Assembly: GCF_015645385.1 (NCBI RefSeq)
Contig: NZ_JADOET010000018.1
Span: forward strand, 1 to 64,000
DNA length: 64,000 nt
Source: Winogradskyella marina
Lineage (GTDB): Bacteria > Bacteroidota > Bacteroidia > Flavobacteriales > Flavobacteriaceae
Direction of reading: 5' to 3'
In this document: piece after piece, positions 9,018 through 18,565 of the stretch
How positions within the stretch are numbered: the stretch's first letter is position 1
How the letters are laid out: every line of letters begins with the position of its first letter
Notes under the pieces: model-generated
What the model was told of the DNA's origin: nothing
Seen by the model: the letters and a program-made list of their open reading frames with translations, nothing else
The model's database searches: none
Made by a program: the position numbers and the translations under genes

Positions 9018-9280
9018 CTACTTCTTAATCACCCTTGCCGAAATTTTCCCAAACCTCGTAATACTTTCAAAAGATACAAGCCATTATGAAAACTAAAATT
9101 TTTAATTGACTTATACTCTTTTGCTAAAACCATAAATAACAATGTAGTATTTATAGTCTTGGATATGCTATAATCATTGGCTATCAAAATTAAATCTATA
9201 TCTACAACATACCAATAGTATGGTGTGAAATGCGTTGTTATGTATGTGAATGACCGACTATTATATAAAATACTCGATTT
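9018..9280 (-). pseudogene. Remnant of a T9SS-type C-terminal sorting domain
   Basis: Read on the minus strand, one frame is open for about 66 codons but has no convincing start. It contains KEYKSIKNFSFHNGLYLLKV, the typical ending of a type IX secretion sorting domain. A few codons on, the frame must shift to recover SARVIKK and a TAG at 9018-9020, which is how such domains end. I read this as the tail of a lost secreted protein carrying a frameshift. The terminator at 8971-8998 fits, as does the neighbouring intact T9SS gene. The homology is recognised by eye only. Confidence 0.55.
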
Positions 9281-9314
9281 TTATATAAATAAGGATAAGA
9301 TGATCACCTTAGCC

Positions 9315-9358
9315 AAAAAAAAAAAAAAAAACGGCGATATCCTAAAAGGTTATCGCCG
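9315..9358 (-). terminator. Terminator of the BspA/LamG gene
   Basis: On the minus strand CGGCGATA pairs with TATCGCCG (9332-9339 and 9351-9358) and is followed by an uninterrupted run of 17 T (A on the plus strand, 9315-9331). This is a very strong intrinsic terminator 20 bases past the stop. Confidence 0.92.
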
Positions 9359-9378
9359 ATTGATTAAAATTACTTTAA

Positions 9379-12105
9379 TTAAATTTTTATGATCTGCTTT
9401 ATAGTTTCATTTTGGTTGATATTTATTCTTAAGATATACACACCTGATTGGTACTGATTTAAATCTATGGAAAAATTTGCGTCCGTGCTTACCTTATTTA
9501 TAAGTAATCTACCATTTATATCGTAAACGGTCACTTTTGATTCTTGCGCATTTGGTATTACAATAGAAACGTTACCATTTGTTGGGTTTGGAAACACTTT
9601 GATGCTTTGCATCTGATCATTATCTGCTATACTTAATACTTCTTCAACAGTAACTACAATTTGTACACGCTCACTTTCGCAACCATTGTCGTTTATACTA
9701 GATACCCAATACGAGGTTGAGCCAGCTTCTGATGTATCTGGTGTTGGTGCCTCAACTTCTCCTGTTCCACCAGTTTCTGTTGTGTACCATAATAAACCTG
9801 ATCCGTTAGTACCTACTGTTGCTGTTAGTGCTGTTGCTGTATCATATTGCACATATTCTACAAGAGAATCAGCATCTGGTGGAGTTAATAATGTAGTTAT
9901 TGGTGAACCAGCTAACCAGTTTGAAGTCGATCCTGTTAAAGCAAAATTATTCAATGTTCCATTATTACCATTTCCTGATACATCAGTTAAGGTGTTTATA
10001 CCAATGTTTTCACCTGCATGCATACCTTTATTGAATTGATAAGATGCAACTAATCCGGCTTCCGTACATTGAACTTCACTACTTTTAGCATTATCAATTT
10101 CTGTAGCTGTTCTAACGACATCCCAAATACGTAATTCATCTATAGAACCACTAAAATGTGACGTACTAGGACTTCCAATAGTTAAAGACCCCATTGGTAC
10201 AGTATAGATACCAAATGTTCCAGAAGCATCTAAAGCACCATCAATATATAAGCTAGCTTCACCATTTGTACTTATTGAGCTTGTAGTTAATGCTACATGA
10301 TGCCAATTATTATCATCAACATTTTCATTAGATATAAGATTAAACCCACCATAACCATGTCTGCCAGTTGTATATGTTAACTTTCCATTACTTACTGCTA
10401 ATAAACTAGAATCATAACCAGAATTACTTAATATAATTATGCCGTCTTTATCAGTTTTGATCCAAGCCTCGATTGTAAAATCGGTTAGCGAGGTATATGT
10501 ATTTGCTAGCGAAACATAATCATCTACTCCATCAAAATTAAGATGGGTTGCAGGACCAGGACCATATACAGTAACCACAATTTCTACACGTTCACTTTCA
10601 CACCCGTTTTCATTTGTACTTGCTATCCAATAAGAGGTTGAGCCAGCTTCTGATGTATCTGGAGTTGGTGCTTCTGTACTTGCAGTTCCACCTGTTTCTG
10701 TATTGTACCATAATAAACCTGTTCCGTTAGTCCCAGCTGTTGCTACTAAAGCTGTTGCGGTATCGCCTTCGCCGTAATTTACTGGTGTAGTTACCTCAGG
10801 TACACTTGGAATAATAGAACCAGTAGTTACAGGCGAACCTGCTAAAAAGTTTCCTGTAGTACCGGTTAAAGCAAAATTAGTAAATGTGCCATCGTTTGCA
10901 TTTGCCGTAGCGTCAGTTAAAGTTGTAATCGTTGTATTATCATTTCCGTCAAAACCTTGATTGAATTTATAATAGGCTACTAAGCCTGTTTCTGTACCTT
11001 GTAGTTCACAGTTTTTTGAACCATTTATTTGTTCTGCTGATCTTGTAACATTCCAAATACGGATATCATCCATATGACCTGTATAATGACGACCAGAATA
11101 TATGGGATTGTTTCCAATTAATACTGTGTGAATATTATTATTAATAATCCCAGAAGCAGAAGCTTGAGTTTCCAATACACCATCTACATAAATCTTAATA
11201 GAGTCACCTCCTAATGTAGCGGCTATATGATGCCAATTCCCATCCGTAATACTAGTCGTTGAATTAATTTCTTGTGTAGGGACAACACCACTAGCGGTAA
11301 AGTTTACTGTTCCTGATTCATTCAAATGTAACCTCCAACTATCATCTCCTTTTACCACGAGAGCATCCCATTGCTGAGGCATTACACTTGAATTCATCCA
11401 AAGCTCTACGGTCATTTGATTTGTAAAATCGAAATTAGACTCGTTTGGTATTTCAATATAATCATTAGCACCATCAAAATTGAGATGAGTTGCAGGTGGT
11501 GGAGGAAGAACTGCTCCAAAGTCTTGCCATCCTTCTGCTGCCTGATAAAGTCCTTCTGTTCCAATAGGAACATACAAAGTTGCCGTTTCCATATTGACAC
11601 CAAAAAAAACATTGCTAGTAATAGGTAATGGTGTTGCCCACTCGACTGTAACCGAAGTTAAATCAGTACAAAATTCAAATGCATTATTACCAATATTTGT
11701 TACCGAACTAGGAATAACCACAGAAGTTAGATTAAAACACGCATTAAAGGAAAGCTGTCCGATACTTGTAATTGAATTCCCCAGATCTACGGATGTTAAA
11801 TTTGAACAAAACTGAAATGCGTTATTTCTTATTTCAGTCACTGTATTGGGAATTGTAATTGAAGTTAACGTTGTACTACCCTGAAACGCAGCATCTAAAA
11901 TTGAAACTACAGTGTAAGTAGCACCAGCGTTTTGAACCATTGAAGGCACAACTAGCTCACCAACATAACTTGAAGACGACGTTACACCAACAGTATTGGT
12001 AGTCGAGGAAATAACATAATAATTTACTCCGTCTACAGAAAATGTTTGAGCGGAAATTGAAGTTGCAAACACTATTGCAAATAATAAAAGTAATTTTTGT
12101 TTCAT
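9379..12105 (-). CDS. Secreted BspA-type LRR / LamG / T9SS-sorted surface protein
   Basis: A 908-residue exported protein of mosaic build. After a signal peptide (MKQKLLLLFAIVFATSISAQ) come BspA-like leucine-rich repeats (LTSITIPNTVTEIRNNAF, LTSVVIPSSVTNIGNNAF). Next are LamG/concanavalin-like domain 1 (THLNFDGANDYIEIP), an Ig-like segment (ENGCESERVEIVVTV), LamG domain 2 and a second near-copy of the Ig-like segment. The C-terminal domain (IKVFPNPTNGNVSI ... GVYILRININ) is the tag for type IX secretion. An ATG two codons upstream (12111) is an alternative start. It probably acts in adhesion or polysaccharide binding at the cell surface. Confidence 0.88.
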   Translation of the reverse strand: MKQKLLLLFAIVFATSISAQTFSVDGVNYYVISSTTNTVGVTSSSSYVGELVVPSMVQNAGATYTVVSILDAAFQGSTTLTSITIPNTVTEIRNNAFQFCSNLTSVDLGNSITSIGQLSFNACFNLTSVVIPSSVTNIGNNAFEFCTDLTSVTVEWATPLPITSNVFFGVNMETATLYVPIGTEGLYQAAEGWQDFGAVLPPPPATHLNFDGANDYIEIPNESNFDFTNQMTVELWMNSSVMPQQWDALVVKGDDSWRLHLNESGTVNFTASGVVPTQEINSTTSITDGNWHHIAATLGGDSIKIYVDGVLETQASASGIINNNIHTVLIGNNPIYSGRHYTGHMDDIRIWNVTRSAEQINGSKNCELQGTETGLVAYYKFNQGFDGNDNTTITTLTDATANANDGTFTNFALTGTTGNFLAGSPVTTGSIIPSVPEVTTPVNYGEGDTATALVATAGTNGTGLLWYNTETGGTASTEAPTPDTSEAGSTSYWIASTNENGCESERVEIVVTVYGPGPATHLNFDGVDDYVSLANTYTSLTDFTIEAWIKTDKDGIIILSNSGYDSSLLAVSNGKLTYTTGRHGYGGFNLISNENVDDNNWHHVALTTSSISTNGEASLYIDGALDASGTFGIYTVPMGSLTIGSPSTSHFSGSIDELRIWDVVRTATEIDNAKSSEVQCTEAGLVASYQFNKGMHAGENIGINTLTDVSGNGNNGTLNNFALTGSTSNWLAGSPITTLLTPPDADSLVEYVQYDTATALTATVGTNGSGLLWYTTETGGTGEVEAPTPDTSEAGSTSYWVSSINDNGCESERVQIVVTVEEVLSIADNDQMQSIKVFPNPTNGNVSIVIPNAQESKVTVYDINGRLLINKVSTDANFSIDLNQYQSGVYILRININQNETIKQIIKI
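9640..9860. repeat. Intragenic repeat, copy 1 (second Ig-like module)
   Basis: About 210 bases here closely match 10560-10790 within the same gene. Shared runs include GTTGAGCCAGCTTCTGATGT and TACCATAATAAACCTG. With the duplicated LamG module in between, this indicates growth of the gene by tandem duplication of a LamG-Ig unit. Confidence 0.75.
10560..10790. repeat. Intragenic repeat, copy 2 (first Ig-like module)
   Basis: Partner of the repeat at 9640-9860. Encoded peptides align over PTPDTSEAGSTSYW and NGCESERV with only scattered changes. The spacing of roughly 920 bases equals one LamG-Ig unit. Confidence 0.75.
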
Positions 12106-12137
12106 AATCATAGATTTAGTTAGGAATAATTGTAGTC

Positions 12138-12170
12138 CAAACCTAATTATTTATCTATGAAATGCACAAA
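12138..12170 (-). promoter_or_regulatory. Promoter of the BspA/LamG gene
   Basis: The minus strand has TTTG (12167-12170), a 21-base spacer and TAGGTTTG (12138-12145), a good Bacteroidetes promoter. Transcription would begin about 25 bases before the start codon. Confidence 0.65.
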
Positions 12171-12206
12171 ACAAGGGTTGAAACGCGTTATTTTGTATTT
12201 CAGAGG

Positions 12207-12875
12207 TTATTTTAACCGTTTAGCGAATGTTCTGGATAACGAGATTTCTATGTTATTTACGAAAACAGATGATGCCGTAAGTCGTTGAATTTTTGTTCTG
12301 TTGACCAAATAGGAACGATGCGTTTGCACAAAAATATCGGTTGGCAACTGTTCTACAATTGTATTCAAGGATTGCCTAACCGTATATTTTTTAGATGTGG
12401 TGTAGATATTTACATAGTTGCCATCAGCTTCAATATAATTGATAGAGTTATACTCTAAATTAACGATATCATAACCATCTTTAATCTGTAACGTTTGGGT
12501 TTCCCGCTTTTGAGCTATCAAACTAATTGCTGCTATAACCTCTACTTTCTTAATAGGTTTGGTTAAATACCCATTTGGTTTTGTTCTTATCGCTTGACTC
12601 ATTAAAGCAAAATCTTGTTGACCCGTTATAAAAATGACTGTAGCATTTTCGTTTTTAGCTTCCGATAGTTCTATTCCTGTATTTTTACCATTGAGGTTTA
12701 TGTCCATTAAAATAATATCTGGTAAAAAGGATGTCATCAAACCTCGAGCTGTCTGTGCATCATTTGCTATTTTCACATTGTTAAAATGTTCTTCTTTCAA
12801 TAATTCAGAAATATAATCTGCTATTATAATTTCGTCTTCTACAATAAGGATTTTTGTAAGTTGCTCTTTGGTCAT
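12207..12875 (-). CDS. LytTR-family response regulator
   Basis: Two-component regulator of 222 residues. The receiver domain (about 8-120) has acidic pocket residues E13/D14, phospho-acceptor D58 in ILMDINL and conserved K106 in LTKPIKK. A LytTR DNA-binding domain follows (about 128-220), with YIEADGNYVNIYT and FVQTHRSYLVN. Its ATG overlaps the TAA of the upstream kinase gene by one base (TAATG), so the pair is translationally coupled and almost certainly acts together. Target genes are unknown; LytTR regulators in this phylum often control surface or exopolymer functions. Confidence 0.93.
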   Translation of the reverse strand: MTKEQLTKILIVEDEIIIADYISELLKEEHFNNVKIANDAQTARGLMTSFLPDIILMDINLNGKNTGIELSEAKNENATVIFITGQQDFALMSQAIRTKPNGYLTKPIKKVEVIAAISLIAQKRETQTLQIKDGYDIVNLEYNSINYIEADGNYVNIYTTSKKYTVRQSLNTIVEQLPTDIFVQTHRSYLVNRTKIQRLTASSVFVNNIEISLSRTFAKRLK

Positions 12876-14569
12876 TAGGCTATCTGTTGTGAAAATGAAA
12901 ATTTAAAACCATTACTGCTTTGAATTGAATAATCTACTTTTATTTGTCTAGCGAGTTTATCTATGAGTTTAGGTTTTATGCTCATATTATTAGCTGCTGT
13001 TCCATTATCTGAATACTGAAAATACAAGGTGTTTTTCTGTTTGGTTAATTCAAAAATTATGGTTTTGTTATCTTGTGGAGAAAAGGCGTGTTTTATTGAA
13101 TTTATAAATAATTCTGTAAGCAGCAATCCATAGTACATGGCATAATCTGTGGAAATTTCTACAGACTGGATATTTATATTTGTTTTAATCTTATTATCCT
13201 TAAAGACTTCAAAAAAAGAAGCCATGACATCATGGAGATAATTCTGTATATCAATTTTCTTCTTGTCGTTGTTTTTGTAGAGGTGTTGATGTAATGTTGA
13301 AATGGCCTCTACTTTCGTCAAAATATTTTTGAGCTGAAAGTTCTCTTGATTTTTTGATTTTTTCAATTGGTCTGAAATAAGAATAACTACCAATTGTAAA
13401 TTATTGTTGATACGATGGTTGGCTTCACTTAATAAAAACTCATTTTCTTGAGATAAGCTATGCAGTTCCTTATTACTTTTTTTCTCCTTTTTTAAGAAAT
13501 AAGCAATTAAAAGTGATAAACCTATTGCCGCTAAAAGTAATCCAATGCTTATAATTAATTTTGCTTTATTGGATGCTAACGCCTTATTTTGGTTTTCAAT
13601 TTCTAGATTACTAATCTTTATTTGGTTTTCTTTTTCTGTCAATTTATATTTCTCTTCAAGTTCAAAAAGAAATTTACTGTGTTCTATTTTATAATAGGCA
13701 TCTGTAAGATCTAATCTGAGCTCTAAATATTCATAGGCTTTTGTCGTATTACCTAATTTTTCATAGATATTCCTAATATTATCAACAAAAAGAATTTCTC
13801 CATAAAACAATTCATTCTCTTTGGCAAAACTCAAAGCTTTTAAACACTCTTCTAAGGCTTTATTATACTGTTTATCTTTTATTAAAACTCTAGTATAATT
13901 AATATACGCATCTACTTTATTCTGAATTAAATTGTTTTTTTCGGCAAAGGATATTAGGTCTTCGAGATAGTCTATGGTTTTCTTATAATCCTTTTTATTT
14001 TCATAAACTCCAGATATTTCAAGCGAAGAATAAAATATGCCATCCTTATCGTTTATTTTTTTTGAAAGTTGAAGTCCTTTTTTAGCGTACAATAGTGTAG
14101 AGTCAGGTATAAAAAAATACTCGGTAAACAATGCCGCTTTTCTACCATAATATTTTGCTAAGTAACGATCTTCTATTTTATGGTGTTTTAATATTGATGT
14201 CGCAATATCTAAATGTTTTACTGCATCAGTAAACAAGATTCTTTTGCGATAAAATTCTGCCATTTTCACATGGTACAAAAACTTTAGTTGCTTATTATTA
14301 GTTAAATTAATCGCTTCAAATGCCTGAATGTAATAGGTATTGGCCATATCATAATCTAACTTAAGTTTATAGATATCTGCCAGACCTAAAAGAAAATGTA
14401 TTTCATCTTCTTTAGTGGTACGTTCTTTTAGGTGTTCTGTATAATAAGACAATGCTTCATCTAATTTATTTTCATAAATTAAATTCTGGCCATGGTTTAA
14501 AATTGTGTCATCTTGAGCAAATAACAGTTGAAAGCTTGTTAAGAATAGCGCTATAAATATGTGTTTCAT
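12875..14569 (-). CDS. TPR-containing sensor histidine kinase (HisKA_2 type)
   Basis: Membrane kinase of about 564 residues, partner of the LytTR regulator. The start at 14569 gives a signal peptide (MKHIFIALFLTSFQLLFAQ); the open frame extends 15 codons upstream without one. Periplasmic tetratricopeptide repeats fill about 20-310. A coiled stretch (KLTEKENQIKISNLEIENQN) leads to a single membrane helix (SIGLLLAAIGLSLLIAYFL). The cytoplasmic part has the HisKA_2-type phospho-site EANHRINNNLQ and ATPase boxes ELFINSIKHAF and YSDNGTA. Its ATG follows the stop of the upstream gene by a single base, suggesting one transcript. The TPR part probably senses a periplasmic signal or partner. Confidence 0.9.
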   Translation of the reverse strand: MKHIFIALFLTSFQLLFAQDDTILNHGQNLIYENKLDEALSYYTEHLKERTTKEDEIHFLLGLADIYKLKLDYDMANTYYIQAFEAINLTNNKQLKFLYHVKMAEFYRKRILFTDAVKHLDIATSILKHHKIEDRYLAKYYGRKAALFTEYFFIPDSTLLYAKKGLQLSKKINDKDGIFYSSLEISGVYENKKDYKKTIDYLEDLISFAEKNNLIQNKVDAYINYTRVLIKDKQYNKALEECLKALSFAKENELFYGEILFVDNIRNIYEKLGNTTKAYEYLELRLDLTDAYYKIEHSKFLFELEEKYKLTEKENQIKISNLEIENQNKALASNKAKLIISIGLLLAAIGLSLLIAYFLKKEKKSNKELHSLSQENEFLLSEANHRINNNLQLVVILISDQLKKSKNQENFQLKNILTKVEAISTLHQHLYKNNDKKKIDIQNYLHDVMASFFEVFKDNKIKTNINIQSVEISTDYAMYYGLLLTELFINSIKHAFSPQDNKTIIFELTKQKNTLYFQYSDNGTAANNMSIKPKLIDKLARQIKVDYSIQSSNGFKFSFSQQIA

Positions 14570-14570
14570 A

Positions 14571-15836
14571 TTAAGTCTTCTGCTTCTTCTTTTTCGCAGC
14601 TGGAAACAATACATTGTTTAAAATTAAACGATAACCAGGTGAGGTAGGATGTAAATCTAATTCGGTTTTTGGGTCGCCTACTCTATGTGTATAATCTTCT
14701 GGATCGTGACCTCCATAAAAGGTAAAAAAGCCTTTACCTTTAATACCGTGAATGTATTTAGCTTCACCATTGGTTCGGTTTTCTCCCATTACCAATACAT
14801 TAGATTTAATTTGATCTCTAGTAAACGACGTCGTTTGGCCCATAAACCCTTTTACTAAAGCCGTATGATTTTGTGTTAGCATCGTTGGAATAGGATCCCA
14901 TTTTGCAGAATATTCCATTAAAGAAAAATAATCTACAGTTTTATTTATCTGTCTTTTTTGAGTCATATCTATTGAAGAAAACTCGTAAACATTAGGACTA
15001 CGTTCTAGTATATAATCTTTAAAAGCGAAGGTTTTAGAATAATCAATTTTATTCTGATATCCTGGATCACTTCCATCACCATCAAACATTGGCTCACATA
15101 TATCTACTCCTTCAGCCGAAAGCGCAATATCAAAACTATCGGTCGCTGAACACATAGCAAACATAAATCCGCCACCAACAACATAATCTCTAATTTTAAG
15201 CGCTACAGCTAGTTTAGCATCAGATACCTTATCGTATCCTAAGGTTCCAGCTAATTCTTCTGCTTCTTTTTTATCTTCAATATACCAAGCTGCGGATCTA
15301 TAAGCTCTATAGAATTTACCATATTGACCTGTAAAATCTTCATGGTGCAAGTGTAACCAGTCGTAGAGTAGTAATTCATCTTTTAAAACCTCCTCATCAT
15401 AAATTGTTTCATATGGAATTTCAGCATAGGTCAATACCATAGTTACAGCATCGTCCCAAGGTTTTAGTCCTGTTGGAGTATAAACAGCTATTTTTGGTGC
15501 TTTTTCTAATACAACCGCTTCTTGATTTACAGCAGGACTCGCAATATCTTCTAAAATCTGAGCCGCTTTAGCATCAGAAATCACTTCAAAAGAGACGCCT
15601 CTAATTTGACATTCGCGTTGAATAATTTCGGCATCAGGTAATAAAAACGAACCACCTCTATAATTAAGTAGCCACTTTACTTTTAGCTCGCGATCTAAAG
15701 TCCAATAGGTTATACCGTAGGCTTTTAAATGGTTGCTCTGCGTTTCTGCGTCCATTGGAATAAGAATATAAGACGCATAAGCATTGGAGCTACATACAAT
15801 TAGAAATAAAATGATGGCAATTTTCTTCAAGTTCAT
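14571..15836 (-). CDS. Exported protein of the Bacteroidetes 'asparagine synthetase B' annotation family
   Basis: A 421-residue protein with an N-terminal signal peptide (MNLKKIAIILFLIVCSSNAYA); the ATG at 15836 is preferred over 15860 for that reason. Relatives in flavobacteria are commonly labelled asparagine synthetase B. I see neither an N-terminal nucleophilic cysteine nor an obvious ATP-pyrophosphatase SGGxDS loop, and export argues against that role. GGGFMFAMCSATDSFDIAL and FFTFYGGHDPEDYTH suggest a flavodoxin- or glutamine-amidotransferase-like fold. Real function unknown. It lies directly upstream of the sensor kinase gene and may share its transcript. Confidence 0.6.
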   Translation of the reverse strand: MNLKKIAIILFLIVCSSNAYASYILIPMDAETQSNHLKAYGITYWTLDRELKVKWLLNYRGGSFLLPDAEIIQRECQIRGVSFEVISDAKAAQILEDIASPAVNQEAVVLEKAPKIAVYTPTGLKPWDDAVTMVLTYAEIPYETIYDEEVLKDELLLYDWLHLHHEDFTGQYGKFYRAYRSAAWYIEDKKEAEELAGTLGYDKVSDAKLAVALKIRDYVVGGGFMFAMCSATDSFDIALSAEGVDICEPMFDGDGSDPGYQNKIDYSKTFAFKDYILERSPNVYEFSSIDMTQKRQINKTVDYFSLMEYSAKWDPIPTMLTQNHTALVKGFMGQTTSFTRDQIKSNVLVMGENRTNGEAKYIHGIKGKGFFTFYGGHDPEDYTHRVGDPKTELDLHPTSPGYRLILNNVLFPAAKKKKQKT

Positions 15837-15923
15837 AGATTTAGAACGAAATATAACCAATTTTTAGTCTTTAATGAATTGATTTATCATTCTTTTAAGA
15901 CCTTGTTTGAATATGTAATACGA

Positions 15924-16958
15924 CTACTTTAAAGTAGATTCACTTCCCGAAAGTAAGCTAGCTATGACTTTGGTACCTTCAAACTGTTCTAAAATAATTT
16001 TAACAAATACAGTTATCGGAATAGCCATTACTAAACCAGGAATTCCCCAGAGAAAACCCCAAAACATTAGCATAACTAAAACCGCAATGACGTTTATAGA
16101 AAATGATTTTCCCATAAAAATAGGTTCTAATACTGCACCAAACGTAACTTGTACTAAAGAAATTGATAGAATAAAGAAGAACAAAGTACTTGTAGGATCG
16201 AGCTCTACAAAAGCAAAAATTGATAAGAAAATTACTGAAATAAAAGAGCCTACCATTTGAACAAAATTAATAGTAAAGGCAAATAATCCCCAAAATATAG
16301 GGAAACTCACATCAAAAAACACGCACATTAATCCTGTAAATATACCAGTTAAAGCACTAACTAAGACCTTCACTTTTATGAATTTTATAAGATCTTTTTC
16401 GATCTTCATAAAGGTTTTAATAGATGTGTGTTTTTGTTTTAAAAGCGTATTATTCAATAACTTATGAACATTTATAGATTCTGCCAACCACAGAACAACA
16501 AAGAAAACAGTCATTAATAAACCGGTTAAGAAAGAGTTTAAAAATCCAAGTGTTGATCCTAAATTTTCCTTCTGAAAAAACTGGCCTAAAACCCCATGCT
16601 CTTGTTCTATCTCAATACCAAAATTATCTAATAAGTAGATTTTTAAGTCCGCTGTTTTTAATTCAGCTTTAGCTAAGAATTCAGTATTGTTTGCTAAAAT
16701 TTGTTTACTCGAAAGTTGTATGAGTTCAATACCTAATTTAAGCCCTAAGGTTACCAGAAGTAAAACAATAATTATGCTTATTATCTTTGGTACATTTCTA
16801 CGACCTAACCATCGCATCAATGGTAAAAACAACAACGCAATAAACATTGAAAAAATCAATGGAATAAATATAAAGGACAATATCTTTAGTAAATAGAATA
16901 CTAAAGGGACTGCTATAATTAGCAACAACACATTTGTTGTACGTCTTTGTTCTAACAT
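15924..16958 (-). CDS. AI-2E family (PerM-type) membrane transporter
   Basis: Inner-membrane protein of 344 residues with about eight hydrophobic segments. A paired N-terminal hairpin (LLLIIAVPLVFYLLKIL, FIFIPLIFSMFIALLFLPL) is followed by a soluble loop (about 75-140) and a C-terminal helix bundle. FWGFLWGIPGLVMAIPITV matches the conserved GxxWGxxGxxxAxP region of the AI-2E transporter family. Members have been linked to autoinducer-2 export and Na+/H+ antiport, but the substrate here is not known. A TATCTTTG -7-like box (16987-16994) lies just upstream. Confidence 0.88.
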   Translation of the reverse strand: MLEQRRTTNVLLLIIAVPLVFYLLKILSFIFIPLIFSMFIALLFLPLMRWLGRRNVPKIISIIIVLLLVTLGLKLGIELIQLSSKQILANNTEFLAKAELKTADLKIYLLDNFGIEIEQEHGVLGQFFQKENLGSTLGFLNSFLTGLLMTVFFVVLWLAESINVHKLLNNTLLKQKHTSIKTFMKIEKDLIKFIKVKVLVSALTGIFTGLMCVFFDVSFPIFWGLFAFTINFVQMVGSFISVIFLSIFAFVELDPTSTLFFFILSISLVQVTFGAVLEPIFMGKSFSINVIAVLVMLMFWGFLWGIPGLVMAIPITVFVKIILEQFEGTKVIASLLSGSESTLK

Positions 16959-17029
16959 TCGGCAAATTTCTTTTTAACTAAGCGGTCAAAGATACATCAA
17001 AATACACTTTTCATTAGCTTAAAATGCTG

Positions 17030-18565
17030 TTAAAATGGTACACCGTCATCTTCAGGACCTCCAAAGGCGTCTGAAGCTGAAGGGAATTTATCTGGAGTAA
17101 ACGTATTGTCGCTGGCTGCATCGTTCATTTTTGAATGAAATTCACCACCAAAAGGAGTATCAAAATCATCTAAATTATCAAACTTACCTAAATGACCAAT
17201 AAACTTCAATCGAATGTTTTCTAAACCACCATTTCTGTGTTTTGCAACAATAAATTCACCTTGTCCTTCGGTTGGCGAACGTTCTTCATCATCCCATTCG
17301 TCAATCTTATAATATTCAGGTCTATAGATAAACGAAACAATATCCGCATCTTGCTCAATGGCACCAGATTCACGTAAATCGGATAATAATGGACGTTTAC
17401 TTCCACCACGCGTTTCAACTGCACGCGATAATTGAGATAAGGCGATTACAGGAACACTCAATTCTTTTGCCAAGGCTTTTAGATTACGAGAAATCATGGA
17501 AATTTCTTGTTCACGATTTCCACCTTTTTGACTTCCACCTGCAGTCATTAATTGCAAGTAGTCAATCATAATCATCTTAATTCCGTATTGAGATGCCAAA
17601 CGACGTGCTTTTGCTCTTAAATCGAAAATAGAAAGCGACGGAGTATCATCTATAAATAAAGGAGATTGTTCTAAGGTTTTTACTTTAACGTTTAGCTGTT
17701 CCCACTCGTGTTTCTCTAATTTACCTGTTCTTAACTTTTCTGAAGATAGTCCGGTTTCACTCGAAATTAAACGGGTTATTAACTGTACAGAAGACATCTC
17801 TAAAGAGAAGAAAGCTACAGGTATATTACTACTTACAGCAATGTTTCTTGCCATGGTTAACGTTAATGCCGTTTTACCCATACCAGGACGTGCTGCAACA
17901 ATGATTAAATCACTTGGTTGCCATCCTGAAGTTAATTTATCGAGTTTATCAAAACCTGAAGGTACACCACTCATACCTTCTTTATTAGACATTTCCTCAA
18001 TTTTCTTTTTCGCCTGTATTACTAAACTTTGAGCAGATTCAGTAGATTTCTTTACGTTACCTTGAGTGACTTCGTATAATCTTGCTTCCGCATTATCTAA
18101 TAAATCAAAAACATCTTTAGTTTCGTCGTATGCTTCCTCAATTATTTCGTTCGAAATCTTAATTAAACTTCTTTGAATATATTTTTGAAGGATAATCCTA
18201 GCATGAAATTCAATATGTGCCGAAGACGATACGCGTTGCGTTAAAGAAATGAGGTAGAAATCACCTCCAATTAATTCTAATTTTTCATCTTTCTTTAATT
18301 GACTAGAAACGGTTAATAAGTCAATTGGCTCACTATTTTCGAAGAGTTTAAAAATGGCTTCGAAGATATGTTTGTGTGCTTCTTTGTAGAAAGAATCTGG
18401 ACTTAAAATATCAATTACTTCGTCTACACCCTTTTTATCAATCATCATTGCACCTATCACAACCTCTTCTAAATCAATTGCTTGAGGTGGTATTTTACCT
18501 TTTTCTAGGTTAATGATAGTGCCCTTATCAACTTTGTAGCCTTGTACTGGGTTTGGTTGTTTCAT
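17030..18565 (-). CDS. dnaB: Replicative DNA helicase DnaB
   Basis: Hexameric 5'-3' helicase of the replication fork, 511 residues from the ATG at 18565 (the frame runs three codons further). An N-terminal primase-interacting domain starts at about residue 27 (PPQAIDLEEVVIGAMMID). The RecA-like motor has Walker A ARPGMGKTA and Walker B MIMIDYLQLM, then LSQLSRAVETRG and DLRESGAIEQDAD. The C-terminus is acidic and ends GVPF, as in other Bacteroidetes DnaB. There is no intein. TACTTTTG (18572-18579) sits so close to the ATG that the transcript may be leaderless. Confidence 0.97.
   Translation of the reverse strand: MKQPNPVQGYKVDKGTIINLEKGKIPPQAIDLEEVVIGAMMIDKKGVDEVIDILSPDSFYKEAHKHIFEAIFKLFENSEPIDLLTVSSQLKKDEKLELIGGDFYLISLTQRVSSSAHIEFHARIILQKYIQRSLIKISNEIIEEAYDETKDVFDLLDNAEARLYEVTQGNVKKSTESAQSLVIQAKKKIEEMSNKEGMSGVPSGFDKLDKLTSGWQPSDLIIVAARPGMGKTALTLTMARNIAVSSNIPVAFFSLEMSSVQLITRLISSETGLSSEKLRTGKLEKHEWEQLNVKVKTLEQSPLFIDDTPSLSIFDLRAKARRLASQYGIKMIMIDYLQLMTAGGSQKGGNREQEISMISRNLKALAKELSVPVIALSQLSRAVETRGGSKRPLLSDLRESGAIEQDADIVSFIYRPEYYKIDEWDDEERSPTEGQGEFIVAKHRNGGLENIRLKFIGHLGKFDNLDDFDTPFGGEFHSKMNDAASDNTFTPDKFPSASDAFGGPEDDGVPF

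Noticed and set aside
9686..10039. Plus-strand frame within the BspA/LamG gene
   Set aside because: It only mirrors the Thr/Gly-rich coding sequence; no start signal or known motif.
11416..11628. Plus- and minus-strand short frames in the LamG region
   Set aside because: Shadows of the large secreted protein gene.
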